A DNA stretch of 64,000 nt from JAEUMD01 sp050250815. GTDB lineage: Bacteria; Pseudomonadota; Alphaproteobacteria; Rhizobiales; Hyphomicrobiaceae. Made by a program: the position numbers and the translations under genes. Positions 27,874-37,367 of this stretch are shown piece by piece (position 1 is the stretch's first letter; each line of letters starts with the position of its first letter). The stretch spans positions 62,001 to 126,000 of the forward strand of contig JBFWNY010000002.1 of assembly GCA_050250815.1 (NCBI GenBank), read 5' to 3'. Under the pieces are notes generated by a model, which saw nothing but the letters and a program-made list of their open reading frames with translations, ran no database searches and was not told where the DNA came from.

Positions 27874-29352
27874 ATGATTCGCGCGACCACATTCGCGGGG
27901 CGGCGGGTGGCGGTGTTCGGGCTGGGCGGCTCGGGCCTGTCGGCGGCTCGCGCGCTCGCTGATGGCGATGCAACCGTTCTGTGCTGGGATGATGGCGAGA
28001 CCGGCCGCACCGCGGCAAGGGATGCCGGCCTCGACGTCGTGGATCTGTCTGCGGCCGATTGGACAGGCATCGATGCCCTCGTGCTGGCGCCAGGCGTGCC
28101 GCTCACCCATCCCGAACCGCATTGGGTCGTGGGAAAGGCCCGAGCCGCGGGTGCCCAGATCATCGGCGACATCGAAATCTTCTTCCGCGAGCGCGCTGCG
28201 CAGGCCGCGGGCTCGCCGGTCGTCTGCATTACGGGCACCAATGGCAAGTCGACGACGACCGCCCTCCTCGCACACCTGCTGCGCGCGCTCGGTCATACGG
28301 CGGCGATGGGCGGCAACATCGGCAAGGCGATCCTGACGCTTGACCCGCCCTCGCGCGAGGTCGTGCATGTCATCGAGATGAGTTCGTTCCAGATCGACCT
28401 CACGCCGACACTGAACCCGACGGTAGGCGTGCTGCTCAACGTCTCTCCCGACCACATCGACCGTCATGGCACGGTGGAGCACTACGCGGCCGTCAAGGAG
28501 CGCCTCATCGAGGGTGCGGAGGCCGCCTGCGTCGGTCTCGACGACACCTTCACCAAGCACATGGCCGAGCGGCAGCTCGAGCGGGCGGCAGGCTCTGCGC
28601 GGGTCTATCCCTTTACGGCCGGGCGCGGTGCAGCTCTCGTTCCGCGGCTCTACGCCATCGGTCAGAGCCTGTTCGTGCACGAGCACGAGGGCGCCTACGC
28701 CACGAGTCAGCAGGTAGCCTCGCTCGAAGGGATCGCCAGTCTGCGCGGCACCCACAACGTGCAGAACGCACTGGCCGCACTTGCTGCCCTGCGGGCACTC
28801 GACGATCGCATGGCGGCGGGGCCGGCCGGGCGCGGCGGGCTGCCGCCGGTCTGGCAACCCGATGCATTGCAGGGCGCGCTCGCGTCTTTTCCTGGTCTCG
28901 CGCACCGCATGGAGAACGTCGGGCATGTGGGCAGCGCGCTGATCGTCAACGACAGCAAGGCGACGAATGCAGATTCGACGGAGAAGGCGCTGGCCGCATT
29001 CCCCGGCAGCATTTACTGGATCGCTGGCGGCAAGCCCAAGGAGGGCGGTATCGCGTCGCTTCGCCCCCTCTTTGGGCGCATCGCCAAGGCGTATCTCATC
29101 GGCGCAGCGGCGGAGGACTTCGCTCGCACGCTCGACGGCGCCGCCGCCTACGAACAGTGCGGCACGCTCGATGCCGCGCTTGCCGCGGCGGTGCGCGACG
29201 CGCAGGTGAGCGGCGAGGCCGAGCCCGTCGTGCTGCTGTCACCCGCGTGCGCCTCCTATGACCAGTTCAAGAACTTCGAGGTACGCGGCGACGCCTTCAA
29301 GGCGCTGGCGCGAGCCATGCCTGGGTTCGTGCCGATGGGGGCGATCGCATGA
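27874..29352 (+). CDS. murD: UDP-MurNAc-L-Ala:D-Glu ligase
   Basis: Adds D-glutamate to UDP-MurNAc-L-Ala. 492 residues: N-terminal Rossmann-like domain with VAVFGLGGSGLSAARAL, ATP loop CITGTNGKSTTTALL, ELSSFQ-equivalent EMSSFQIDLT, NVSPDHIDRH, and C-terminal NDSKATNADST and LLSPACASYDQF. A stretch of about 20 residues rich in Ala/Gly (RMAAGPAGRGGLPPVWQ) is an insertion compared with E. coli. The four-base overlap with ftsW implies coupling. Confidence 0.97.
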   Translation: MIRATTFAGRRVAVFGLGGSGLSAARALADGDATVLCWDDGETGRTAARDAGLDVVDLSAADWTGIDALVLAPGVPLTHPEPHWVVGKARAAGAQIIGDIEIFFRERAAQAAGSPVVCITGTNGKSTTTALLAHLLRALGHTAAMGGNIGKAILTLDPPSREVVHVIEMSSFQIDLTPTLNPTVGVLLNVSPDHIDRHGTVEHYAAVKERLIEGAEAACVGLDDTFTKHMAERQLERAAGSARVYPFTAGRGAALVPRLYAIGQSLFVHEHEGAYATSQQVASLEGIASLRGTHNVQNALAALAALRALDDRMAAGPAGRGGLPPVWQPDALQGALASFPGLAHRMENVGHVGSALIVNDSKATNADSTEKALAAFPGSIYWIAGGKPKEGGIASLRPLFGRIAKAYLIGAAAEDFARTLDGAAAYEQCGTLDAALAAAVRDAQVSGEAEPVVLLSPACASYDQFKNFEVRGDAFKALARAMPGFVPMGAIA

Positions 29353-30521
29353 GGGTGAGCCGTGCCGATCGCAGCCGGCTGGCGACGTGGTGGTTCACCG
29401 TCGACCACACGCTGGTGCTGGCGATCTTCGCGCTTATCGGCATCGGGCTCGTGTTGTCGCTGGCCGCAAGCCCCGCCGTTGCGGTGCGCAAGGGGCTGGC
29501 GCCCTTCCACTTCGTCGAGCGGCACGTCGTGTTCTCGGCGGCTGCCGTGGTCGTGATGCTTGCCGTTTCGATGCTCGATGTCACGGCTGTGCGTCGTCTG
29601 GCGCTCGCCGTTTTCGCCGTGTCGCTCGCGGGCCTCGTCGCCGTGTTCGTGGCAGGAACCGAGATCAACGGCGCCCGGCGATGGCTGTACCTGGCTGGCC
29701 ATTCCGTCCAGCCCTCCGAGTTCGCCAAGCCATGCTTTGCCGTGCTCGCGGGCTGGTTATTCGCCGAGGCACGCAGGCGCAACGATGTTCCGGCGCTCGG
29801 TCTAGCCGTCGTGCTCGGGGTACTCGTCGCCGGGCTGCTGGTGACCCAGCCCGATGTTGGCCAGACGCTGCTCGTCTCGATGGTCTGGGGCGCGCAGTTC
29901 TTCCTGTCCGGCCAGCCCCTGCTGGCAGCGCTGGCACTCGTCGTGCTGGGGGCTGCAGGACTTGCCGGGGCCTACGTCGCCTTCCCGCACGTGGCCAGCC
30001 GCATCGACCGCTTCCTGACGCCGAACGTGGGTGACAACACCCAGGTCGAGCGCGCCATCCGCTCGTTCACGGAAGGTGGGCTGCTGGGCCGTGGCCCGGG
30101 CGAGGGTACCATCAAGACGGTCCTTCCCGACGCGCATACCGACTTCATTTTCGCCGTCGTGGCGGAGGAGTACGGGGCGGTGGCCTGCCTGCTGCTGCTG
30201 GCTCTGTTCGCGTTCGTCACGCTGCGTGCGCTCGTCCGCGCCGCTCGCGAGGAGGACATGGCGGTGCGCCTGTCGGTGCAGGGGCTGGCGCTCTTGTTCG
30301 GCCTGCAGGCGCTCATCAACATGGCGGTCAACGTCGGACTGTTGCCTGCCAAGGGTATGACCCTGCCGTTCGTGTCGTCTGGCGGTTCGTCGATGTTGGC
30401 CGTTGCATTGACGCTCGGCATGCTCCTTGCTCTCACGCGGCGCCGCCACCGGGCCATGGTCGGCGGGAATAACCCGATGCCGCGGGTGGCGATGGGGCAG
30501 CCGGCGACCGGTGCACGTTGA
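29349..30521 (+). CDS. ftsW: Septal peptidoglycan glycosyltransferase FtsW
   Basis: SEDS-family polymerase that works with FtsI. 390 residues with about ten membrane helices. Conserved segments seen: NGARRWLYLAGHSVQPSEFAK, the catalytic-loop region with NVGDNTQVERAIRSF and GRGPGEGTIK, DAHTDFIFAVVAEEYG, and the C-terminal LPFVSSGGSSM. It starts within the murD stop codon. The C-terminal tail after the last helix is short and basic. Confidence 0.97.
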   Translation: MRVSRADRSRLATWWFTVDHTLVLAIFALIGIGLVLSLAASPAVAVRKGLAPFHFVERHVVFSAAAVVVMLAVSMLDVTAVRRLALAVFAVSLAGLVAVFVAGTEINGARRWLYLAGHSVQPSEFAKPCFAVLAGWLFAEARRRNDVPALGLAVVLGVLVAGLLVTQPDVGQTLLVSMVWGAQFFLSGQPLLAALALVVLGAAGLAGAYVAFPHVASRIDRFLTPNVGDNTQVERAIRSFTEGGLLGRGPGEGTIKTVLPDAHTDFIFAVVAEEYGAVACLLLLALFAFVTLRALVRAAREEDMAVRLSVQGLALLFGLQALINMAVNVGLLPAKGMTLPFVSSGGSSMLAVALTLGMLLALTRRRHRAMVGGNNPMPRVAMGQPATGAR

Positions 30522-30535
30522 GTAAGGGGCGAACG

Positions 30536-31666
30536 ATGAACGGCGAGAGAGGGCTGCTGGTGCTGCTGGCGGCCGGAGGTACGGGAGGCCACCTGTTTCC
30601 GGCCTTCGCACTGGCCGAGGAGCTGGCGAGGCGGGGCGTCGTCGTCGATCTGGTGACCGACGAGCGCGGCGACCGCTACGGCACAGGCTTTCCTGCGCGG
30701 CAGGTGCATCAGGTGCCCTCCGCAACACTGGCGGGCCGTTCGCCTGCCGCGGTGATCCGCACCGGATGGAAGCTGTCGAGCGGCCTTGCCCGGGCGGTGC
30801 GGCTCATGGGGCGTCTGTCGCCGGCCGCCGTCGTCGGCTTTGGCGGCTACCCGACCGTGCCTCCGCTGCTGGCGGCAACGCTGCGTCGCATACCGACGGC
30901 CGTGCACGAGCAGAACGCCGTGCTGGGCCGGGCCAACAAATTGCTCGCGCCCCGCGTCAGCACCATCGCCACGTCGTTCGAGACGGTGCGCAACGTGCCT
31001 GCGGCGCTTGCACCCAAGGTTCGCCTCGTCGGCAACCCGGTGCGCGATCAGGTGTTGCGCGCGGCCCGACAGGACTATGCCCCTCCCGCCGAAGGTGGCC
31101 AACTGAGGCTGGTCGTGTTCGGTGGCAGCCAGGGCGCAAGGTTCTTTTCCGATGCCGTGCCCGTCGCGCTGGCCGCGCTCCCACCGTCTCTCAGAGCAAA
31201 TTTGCACGTTGTTCAGCAAGCCCGCGACGAAGACCTCGAAAGGGTCAGGCACAGCTATCGCACATCGGGCATCACAGCCGTTGTCGAGCCGTTCTTCCGG
31301 GATCTGCCCGAGCGGATGGCAGATGCCCACTTCGTGGTCGCCCGGGCGGGAGCGTCCTCGGTCGCCGAGCTGACCGTGCTGGGCCGACCCAGCCTGCTGG
31401 TGCCATTGCCGCATGCGCTCGACAACGATCAACTCTATAATGCCACGAGGCTTGCCGAGTCGGGCGGGGCTTGGTGTATCGCGCAGAAAGATCTGACCGC
31501 GGATCGGTTGGCCGCGGAGCTGGCCGCACTGCTGACATCGCCAGCGCGTCTCAACTCCGCTGCAATCGCGGCCAAGAAGCAGGGTCGGCCTGACGCGGTA
31601 GAGCGGCTCGCAGATGTGGTCTGTGAGCTTGCGGCGGGCACCGCGTCTGAGAGGGGTGCGGCGTAG
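30536..31666 (+). CDS. murG: Lipid II-forming GlcNAc transferase MurG
   Basis: Transfers GlcNAc from UDP-GlcNAc to lipid I on the inner face of the membrane. 376 residues. N-terminal AAGGTGGHLFPAFALA, GFGGYPTVPPL, HEQNAVLGRANKLL; C-terminal VFGGSQGARFFS, ARAGASSVAEL and PLPHALDNDQLYNA. The ATG at 30536 has AAGGGGC upstream; an in-frame TTG at 30518 overlaps ftsW and is less likely. A 168-base gap precedes murC. Confidence 0.97.
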   Translation: MNGERGLLVLLAAGGTGGHLFPAFALAEELARRGVVVDLVTDERGDRYGTGFPARQVHQVPSATLAGRSPAAVIRTGWKLSSGLARAVRLMGRLSPAAVVGFGGYPTVPPLLAATLRRIPTAVHEQNAVLGRANKLLAPRVSTIATSFETVRNVPAALAPKVRLVGNPVRDQVLRAARQDYAPPAEGGQLRLVVFGGSQGARFFSDAVPVALAALPPSLRANLHVVQQARDEDLERVRHSYRTSGITAVVEPFFRDLPERMADAHFVVARAGASSVAELTVLGRPSLLVPLPHALDNDQLYNATRLAESGGAWCIAQKDLTADRLAAELAALLTSPARLNSAAIAAKKQGRPDAVERLADVVCELAAGTASERGAA

Positions 31667-31834
31667 CGCGTGCATTTTGGTGGCCGGGGGTGGCGCGCCG
31701 TTTGCAGAGCATGTGGCCGCGAACCTGGCGTAGCGCGCTGGAGCGGGCAGTCGCGTCGGGCCATCGCGTAAGGGGTCGAGGGAGCCTGGACGGCCGTAGG
31801 GCCGGGCCGGGTCCGGACGAGGGGATGAGCCACC

Positions 31835-33265
31835 ATGGAGATGCCGCGCGAACTCGGCACGTTCCACATCATCGGCATCGGCGGCATCGGCATGAGCGCC
31901 ATCGCCGAGATCCTGCTGGCAACCGGCTACTCCGTCCAGGGCAGCGATCAGAAGGATAGCGCCAACGTCCGCCGCCTTCGCGCCAAGGGCGTGCGCGTGT
32001 TCGTCGGCCATGACGCCATCAACCTTGTCGGAGCGCGCCAGGTCGTCATCTCGACTGCGGTCAAGCCCGGCAATCCGGAGCTGGAAGCTGCGCGCCAGAA
32101 AGGGCTGCCGGTCATCCGCCGCGCCGAGATGCTGGCCGAGCTGATGCGCCTCTACAAGACGATTTCGATTACCGGCACGCACGGCAAGACAACGACGTCG
32201 TCGCTCGTTGCCCACCTGTTGGAGCACGCATCGCTTGATCCGACCGTGATCACCGGCGGCATCGTCAATTCCTGGGGCACCAACGCGCGACTGGGCAAGG
32301 GCGACTGGATGATCGTCGAGGCCGACGAATCCGACGGTACGTTCGTGCGCCTGCCGTCCGAGATCGGAGTCGTCACCAACATCGATCCCGAGCATCTCGA
32401 CTACTTCGGCTCGGTGGAAGCGATGCATCGCGAGTACGAAGCGTTCATGCGCAACGTGCCCTTCTACGGTGCGCTGGTCGCCTGCGCGGACCATCCCGTG
32501 GTTGCCGAGATGATCCAGCGCCTCGGGTTGAGGCGCGACGGGCGCCGGCTGCTCACCTACGGCACCGGCGCGGATGCCGACCTGCAGCTCATCGACGCGC
32601 GCCAGTCGGGCCACGTCACCACGTTCGATGCGCGGCTGGGCGCTCGCGTGGCAGGCGGTGAGCGCACCCTGCAGGGCCTGGAGCTGCCGATCCCGGGCCG
32701 CCACAACGCGCTCAACGCGCTGGCTGCGATCGCGGTGGCGGCGGAAGCGCGCATTTCCGACGACGCGATCCGCGCCGGGCTGGCCAGCTTCTCCGGCGTC
32801 AAGCGCCGCTTCCAGCCCACCGGCAGCTGGAACGGCATCACCTTCTACGACGACTACGGCCATCACCCCACCGAGATCTCAGCCGTCCTGCAGGCGGCGC
32901 GCGCTGGCGCCGAGGGCCGTGTCATCGCCGTCGTCGAGCCGCACCGCTACACGCGCGTGCGCGACCTGTTCGGCGAATTCGCCCACTGCTTCGGCGACGC
33001 CGATGGCGTCATCGTCGGGCCGCTCTACACGGCCGGCGAAAGCCCGATACCGGGCATCGACAGCCACGCGCTGGCCGAGGCGATCCGGAAGTCCGGCCAT
33101 CCGAGCGTGCTCGTAATCGACACGCCCACCGAGCTGATCGGCATCCTGAAGCGCTTCGGGCGCGACGGCGACATGGTCGTCTGCCTGGGTGCCGGCAATT
33201 CGACCGAATGGGCCCACGCGCTGCCCGAGTGGCTCTCCGACCAGCCGCGGCTGGCGGGAGAATGA
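31835..33265 (+). CDS. murC: UDP-MurNAc:L-alanine ligase
   Basis: First amino-acid-adding step of the stem peptide. 476 residues. IIGIGGIGMSAIAEIL and QGSDQKDS at the N-terminus, ATP loop ITGTHGKTTTSSLVAHLL, EADESDGTF, NIDPEHLDYFG, and C-terminal YDDYGHHPTEI and EPHRYTRVRDL. Stop overlaps the murB start by four bases. The 168 bases before it show no separate gene. Confidence 0.98.
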   Translation: MEMPRELGTFHIIGIGGIGMSAIAEILLATGYSVQGSDQKDSANVRRLRAKGVRVFVGHDAINLVGARQVVISTAVKPGNPELEAARQKGLPVIRRAEMLAELMRLYKTISITGTHGKTTTSSLVAHLLEHASLDPTVITGGIVNSWGTNARLGKGDWMIVEADESDGTFVRLPSEIGVVTNIDPEHLDYFGSVEAMHREYEAFMRNVPFYGALVACADHPVVAEMIQRLGLRRDGRRLLTYGTGADADLQLIDARQSGHVTTFDARLGARVAGGERTLQGLELPIPGRHNALNALAAIAVAAEARISDDAIRAGLASFSGVKRRFQPTGSWNGITFYDDYGHHPTEISAVLQAARAGAEGRVIAVVEPHRYTRVRDLFGEFAHCFGDADGVIVGPLYTAGESPIPGIDSHALAEAIRKSGHPSVLVIDTPTELIGILKRFGRDGDMVVCLGAGNSTEWAHALPEWLSDQPRLAGE

Positions 33266-34233
33266 GCGTGGCGCGCGATCTGAGGGCAGAGCTGGCCGCG
33301 GCCCTTCCCGATCTGAGGGGGCGGCTGAGCGCCGGCACGCTGCTGGCAGATGTCACGTGGTTTCGCGTCGGTGGACCGGCCGAGGTGCTGTTCACCCCCG
33401 CCGACGAGGCCGACCTCGCCTATTTCCTGAAAGGTGTACCCGCCGAGGTGCCCGTCTACGTCATCGGCCTGGGCTCCAACCTGCTGGTACGCGACGGCGG
33501 TGTGCGCGGCGTCGTCATCCGGCTAGGCCGCGGCTTCGGCAACATCGCGGTCGAGAGCGGCGCGCGTGTCCGGGCCGGTACCGCGGTGCCCGACGTGAAA
33601 GTCGCCCGCGCGGCGGCCGAAGCGGGCATCTCGGGCCTAGCATTCTACCGCGGCATTCCGGGCTCGATCGGCGGTGCGCTACGCATGAACGCCGGCGCGC
33701 ACGGCGCCGAGACCAAGGACGTGCTCGTCTCGGCGCGCGCGGTGGACCGGCAGGGCACCATCCACGACCTGTCGAATGCCGACATGGGCTACACCTACCG
33801 CCACTGCGGCGTGCCCGAGGACTGGATTTTCACCCAGGCCCTCTACCAGGGAACACCCGGCGACCCGGCCGAGATCCTCAAGCAGATGGATGAGGTGGCG
33901 ACCTACCGAGAGCAGAACCAGCCGATCAAGGAGCGCACCGGCGGTTCGACGTTCAAGAACCCGCACGGGCATTCGTCGTGGAAGCTGATCGACGCCGCCG
34001 GCTGCCGGGGCTACCGCGTGGGCGGCGCGCACGTCTCCAACATGCACTGCAACTTCCTGATCAACGACCAGAGTGCCACCGCCGAGGACATCGAGCGCCT
34101 GGGCGAGACCGTGCGCGCGCGGGTGAAGGCTGGCAGCGGCATTGCCCTGCAGTGGGAGATCATCCGCCTAGGCGAGCCTTTGCCGGGTCACACGACGGGC
34201 GAAGCGCTGGCGGAGACGGTGGCAGCCGGCTGA
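33262..34233 (+). CDS. murB: UDP-N-acetylenolpyruvoylglucosamine reductase
   Basis: FAD- and NADPH-dependent reduction giving UDP-MurNAc. 323 residues. FAD site YVIGLGSNLLVRDGGV, GIPGSIGGALRMNAGAHG, the active-site serine region RTGGSTFKNPHG, and the C-terminal Glu region ALQWEIIRLGE. The start (MSVARDLRAEL) lies in the murC stop codon; a longer frame from 33208 inside murC is rejected. The next 100 bases mark the edge of the AT-richer TPR island. Confidence 0.97.
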   Translation: MSVARDLRAELAAALPDLRGRLSAGTLLADVTWFRVGGPAEVLFTPADEADLAYFLKGVPAEVPVYVIGLGSNLLVRDGGVRGVVIRLGRGFGNIAVESGARVRAGTAVPDVKVARAAAEAGISGLAFYRGIPGSIGGALRMNAGAHGAETKDVLVSARAVDRQGTIHDLSNADMGYTYRHCGVPEDWIFTQALYQGTPGDPAEILKQMDEVATYREQNQPIKERTGGSTFKNPHGHSSWKLIDAAGCRGYRVGGAHVSNMHCNFLINDQSATAEDIERLGETVRARVKAGSGIALQWEIIRLGEPLPGHTTGEALAETVAAG

Positions 34234-34280
34234 GGCGCGCGAGTAGCTTGGGCGATCTGCTAGACTTGGTTGTCGCCGCT

Positions 34281-34292
34281 GGGAGCGCGGCG
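34281..34292 (+). repeat. Left copy of 12-bp direct repeat flanking the TPR island
   Basis: GGGAGCGCGGCG, identical to 35701-35712. The two copies enclose the AT-richer TPR gene, 1420 bp apart. Confidence 0.55.
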
Positions 34293-34331
34293 CGTTCCGC
34301 TCGTCATGATGTTCAGTTGGCGTTGGGTGGC

Positions 34332-35537
34332 ATGCTGATGGAAAACGAACGGTCGACTATCGACAAGGACAAGGCTGCCGACTTGTTTCGGCAGGCAGAT
34401 AAATGCCTCAATGCAAACGACGTCCCTTCGGCGATTGAATGCATTAATGGTGCGATCTATTACGATCGAGGCTGCGGTCGCTACTACAAACTACGCGCCA
34501 ACATTATTGAGAGGCTAGGCCATTTCGGTCCGGCGCTGCAAGACTACGACGAAGCTATTAAGCTTGACCCCGCGCTAATTGCGGGCATTCAAGAATATTT
34601 GCGCCAACCTGACTTTGTGCGCCGGTTCGTTGATGCGCAAATCGGGCGTGGCGATCCGAAATTTTTGGTGAAGTGGCTAAGACAGGTTGCTGGATCTGCT
34701 ATGTCGGGACAAATGGAAAACGTTTTTTGTGAAGCGTTTTCCGATGTGGCAACCTATTACCTGAGCTTGGGGAGGTTGAGCGAGGCGGCGGAGCTGATCC
34801 GCCAAATTGACACGAGCTGCGTTTTTTTTCCGCGGCTTCCGTTTCTAGCAAGGGCGCTGGCGGCACAGAGTGGCGATGTAGCTTCGGTCAGGAAAGCGAA
34901 CGAGCAGCTCGGGGCGGATTGCGAAGCGTCATTGGCGTTGGCGATCGCCCATTACAGAAGTGGCTTGCATAGTTTAGAGCGCGGACATCTGACGGGTGTT
35001 CTGTTGTCCTTGAGCGCCAGCCTTGAGAGTGCGAGCAATTTCGCCCCGGCCCTGGCAAAGAGGGCCGGCGTTCTTCTGGAACTTGGAAGGATCAATCAGG
35101 CGCGGGAAGATGTTGAACGATTGGTCGCGCTTGGTGACTGTCTTGCGGATCCCGCGTTGGGGGACGTCGATTTGAAGTTGACGGATCTTTGGAACCTAGT
35201 TTGTAGCCTTCGTGACCGAAGTTTGCTCGATGAGGCGGCTCGTTGCTGCAAGTTTGGCCTGTCAATTGACGCGCACCACGTTGCAAACTTCGACCTGTTT
35301 CTGGCTGAAATCGAATTGAGCAGGGGCAACCACTCTGCCGTGATCGATCTATGTAACGGCGCTTTGGAGCGCGATAGGAATGATCCGGCGGCGCTCTTCT
35401 TTCGCGGGAGTTCTCTCCGCCGCATTGGAGAGCATGCTCTGGCGATTTCGGATTTGAGGAGGGCGTTAGAAGTAGAGCCGCATTCTGCCTTTGTGGGAGT
35501 TGAATTGTCGAAGGCTCTAGAAGCAATGCAAAAATAG
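34332..35537 (+). CDS. TPR-repeat protein inserted in the dcw cluster
   Basis: 401 residues, no signal peptide or membrane helix. Tetratricopeptide-like helical repeats are visible at both ends: DLFRQADKCLNANDVPSAIECINGAI with RANIIERLGHFGPALQDYDEAIKLDP near residues 15-75, and FFRGSSLRRIGEHALAISDLRRALEVEP near 365-395. The middle is more divergent. Base and codon use differ sharply from neighbours: G+C is near 50 percent, with many AT-ending codons, against well over 60 percent around it. That and the flanking 12-bp repeat point to horizontal gain. Function unknown; TPRs usually mediate protein contacts. The ATG at 34332 is chosen; a second in-frame ATG is at 34338. Confidence 0.8.
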   Translation: MLMENERSTIDKDKAADLFRQADKCLNANDVPSAIECINGAIYYDRGCGRYYKLRANIIERLGHFGPALQDYDEAIKLDPALIAGIQEYLRQPDFVRRFVDAQIGRGDPKFLVKWLRQVAGSAMSGQMENVFCEAFSDVATYYLSLGRLSEAAELIRQIDTSCVFFPRLPFLARALAAQSGDVASVRKANEQLGADCEASLALAIAHYRSGLHSLERGHLTGVLLSLSASLESASNFAPALAKRAGVLLELGRINQAREDVERLVALGDCLADPALGDVDLKLTDLWNLVCSLRDRSLLDEAARCCKFGLSIDAHHVANFDLFLAEIELSRGNHSAVIDLCNGALERDRNDPAALFFRGSSLRRIGEHALAISDLRRALEVEPHSAFVGVELSKALEAMQK

Positions 35538-35700
35538 ATATCGTAGCCAGCAGCGACGGCTCGGACTCCTAAAGCAGTTGAGGGTTTCGCTTGACCGCTC
35601 CAAGCCCTTGATGGCGAGTCTGATTCACGTCCTCGATGGAGCGAGTTCGCTTCCATGTCGGTCGAGCAGGCGCTAGTGATCCATCAGGCTCTAGCCAGAG

Positions 35701-35712
35701 GGGAGCGCGGCG
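35701..35712 (+). repeat. Right copy of 12-bp direct repeat flanking the TPR island
   Basis: GGGAGCGCGGCG, identical to 34281-34292. It lies just before the PH-like membrane protein gene. Confidence 0.55.
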
Positions 35713-35731
35713 AAGCCCTACGGTTCATGAG

Positions 35732-36256
35732 GTGGGGCCTTTGACAATCCATCGCCTGAAACCTGGTGAGGTCCGCGAGTTCGGGTCATCACACGCGTTG
35801 GCAGCGCAGATGCTCCTGCCGGCCGTGATAATCCTGCTTGTCGGGGTGGCAGTTGTTTTCGTGACGACATCCTTTGGCATCGGATTGGCACCGGTCGGCA
35901 TCGGAGGCGGGCTGCTGGCCGTCATAGCGTTTCGACGTGCGGCCGCGGCGGTTCCTGCCATCACCGTGTCCTCAGATGGGATCGTGTTCAGGGATGTCTC
36001 GTCCCGGATGATCCCATGGCGCGAGGTTCGCGCCGTCGAGATCGGCAGCGTGCGTGAGTTCAGCATGCCGACCTCGCGCAGAGTCGTGAGCGTCTCCGTG
36101 TCGCGGCAATTCTTCGCGACCCTGTCACCCAAGACGCTTTGGCCAGATGAAGTGGTTTCGATCGGAGACCCGACCGTGATCCATATCGCCTACTATCGGC
36201 GCGATGTGCCCGTGGACGAGCTGGCCGACCTGATCGAAGCGCAGAGGCGGGCATGA
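35732..36256 (+). CDS. PH-like (YcxB/STM3941-type) membrane protein
   Basis: About 174 residues: two adjacent membrane helices (MLLPAVIILLVGVAVVFVTTS and a second ending in FRRAAAAV) then a bacterial PH-like beta domain (ITVSSDGIVFRD... IPWREVRAVEIG... ISYYRRDV-type end). Such proteins sit in the inner membrane with the PH fold in the cytoplasm; their ligands are mostly unknown. The start is uncertain: GTG 35732, TTG 35741 (GAGG nine bases upstream) or ATG 35636. Its place between murB and ddl hints at an envelope role, but it may have come in with the TPR gene. Confidence 0.65.
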   Translation: MGPLTIHRLKPGEVREFGSSHALAAQMLLPAVIILLVGVAVVFVTTSFGIGLAPVGIGGGLLAVIAFRRAAAAVPAITVSSDGIVFRDVSSRMIPWREVRAVEIGSVREFSMPTSRRVVSVSVSRQFFATLSPKTLWPDEVVSIGDPTVIHIAYYRRDVPVDELADLIEAQRRA

Positions 36257-36389
36257 TCGGCCCACCGCTCGGCGAACACGTCGGCGGGCGCGGTCGAGGC
36301 AATCCTCATCTCACTCGCCCTGCCCCACGTGCTGGGCTATGCAGCGCGGGCGACAAGCGCAGATTCGGGCCACAGGGGAGCGCCGCGCC

Positions 36390-37367
36390 ATGGCAACGCC
36401 GCACGCCGGGACACCACCACACTTGGACGCCGCACCGCCCCGCACGCGCAGCCACGTCGCCGTGCTGCTGGGCGGGCTGTCGGCCGAGCGCGAGGTGTCG
36501 CTGAAGTCGGGTGAGGCGGTGGCCAAGGCGCTGGAAGGCGAGGGCTACCGCGTCAGCCGCGTCGATGTCGGACGCGACCTGCCCGCGCGTCTCGCCGCGC
36601 TGAAGCCCGAAGCCTGCTTCAACGCCCTGCATGGCCGCCATGGCGAGGACGGCGAGGTGCAGGGCATCCTCGAGTATATGGAAATCCCCTACACGCACTC
36701 GGGTGTCCTCGCCTCTGCGCTCGCCATGCACAAGGAGCGCGCCAAGGCGGTGCTCAAGGCCGCCGGCGTGCCGGTTGCCGAAGCGAAGCTCGTGCCCCGG
36801 TCCGAGGCCGCCACCCGACACGTCATCGCTCCGCCCTACGTGGTGAAGCCGGTTGACGAGGGCTCCAGCGTCGGCGTCGTGGTCGTGCATCCAGGGGCCA
36901 ACAACATGGGGCCGGCGATCCTTTCGGGCGGTGATCGCGACCAGGTCGTGATGGTCGAGCGATTCGTCGCCGGGCGTGAACTCACCTGTGGCGTCATTGG
37001 CGGCTTCGTCACCGACATCATAGAGATCGTGCCGCGCGAGGACCTGCCGTTCTACGATTTCGCCGCCAAATACGCCGCGGGCGGCTCCCGCCACGTGCTG
37101 CCGGCCGCGCTTTCACCGGATGTTTACCAATCCATACGGAAATTCACGTTTGCGGCGCATCAGGCCCTGGGCTGCCGGGGCGTCAGCCGCGCCGACTTCC
37201 GTTTCGACGATACGCCCGGCGGCACCGGCGAAATCGTCTGCCTCGAGGTCAACACCCAGCCGGGCATGACCGCAACGTCTCTGGTGCCGGAGCTTGCCCA
37301 ACACGCCGGCTGGTCGTTCGGCGAGCTGGTGCGCTGGATCGTCGAGGAAGCGAGTTGCAGGAGATAG
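36390..37367 (+). CDS. ddl: D-alanine--D-alanine ligase
   Basis: ATP-grasp enzyme that makes D-Ala-D-Ala for MurF. 325 residues. VAVLLGGLSAEREVSLKSG at the N-terminus, ALHGRHGEDGEVQG, PYVVKPVDEGSSVGV, and C-terminal RADFRFDD, EVNTQPGMT. The ATG at 36390 follows GGGGAG. The first 15 residues are a Pro/His-rich extension. Its 3' end overlaps the likely ftsQ start by 13 bases. Confidence 0.97.
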   Translation: MATPHAGTPPHLDAAPPRTRSHVAVLLGGLSAEREVSLKSGEAVAKALEGEGYRVSRVDVGRDLPARLAALKPEACFNALHGRHGEDGEVQGILEYMEIPYTHSGVLASALAMHKERAKAVLKAAGVPVAEAKLVPRSEAATRHVIAPPYVVKPVDEGSSVGVVVVHPGANNMGPAILSGGDRDQVVMVERFVAGRELTCGVIGGFVTDIIEIVPREDLPFYDFAAKYAAGGSRHVLPAALSPDVYQSIRKFTFAAHQALGCRGVSRADFRFDDTPGGTGEIVCLEVNTQPGMTATSLVPELAQHAGWSFGELVRWIVEEASCRR

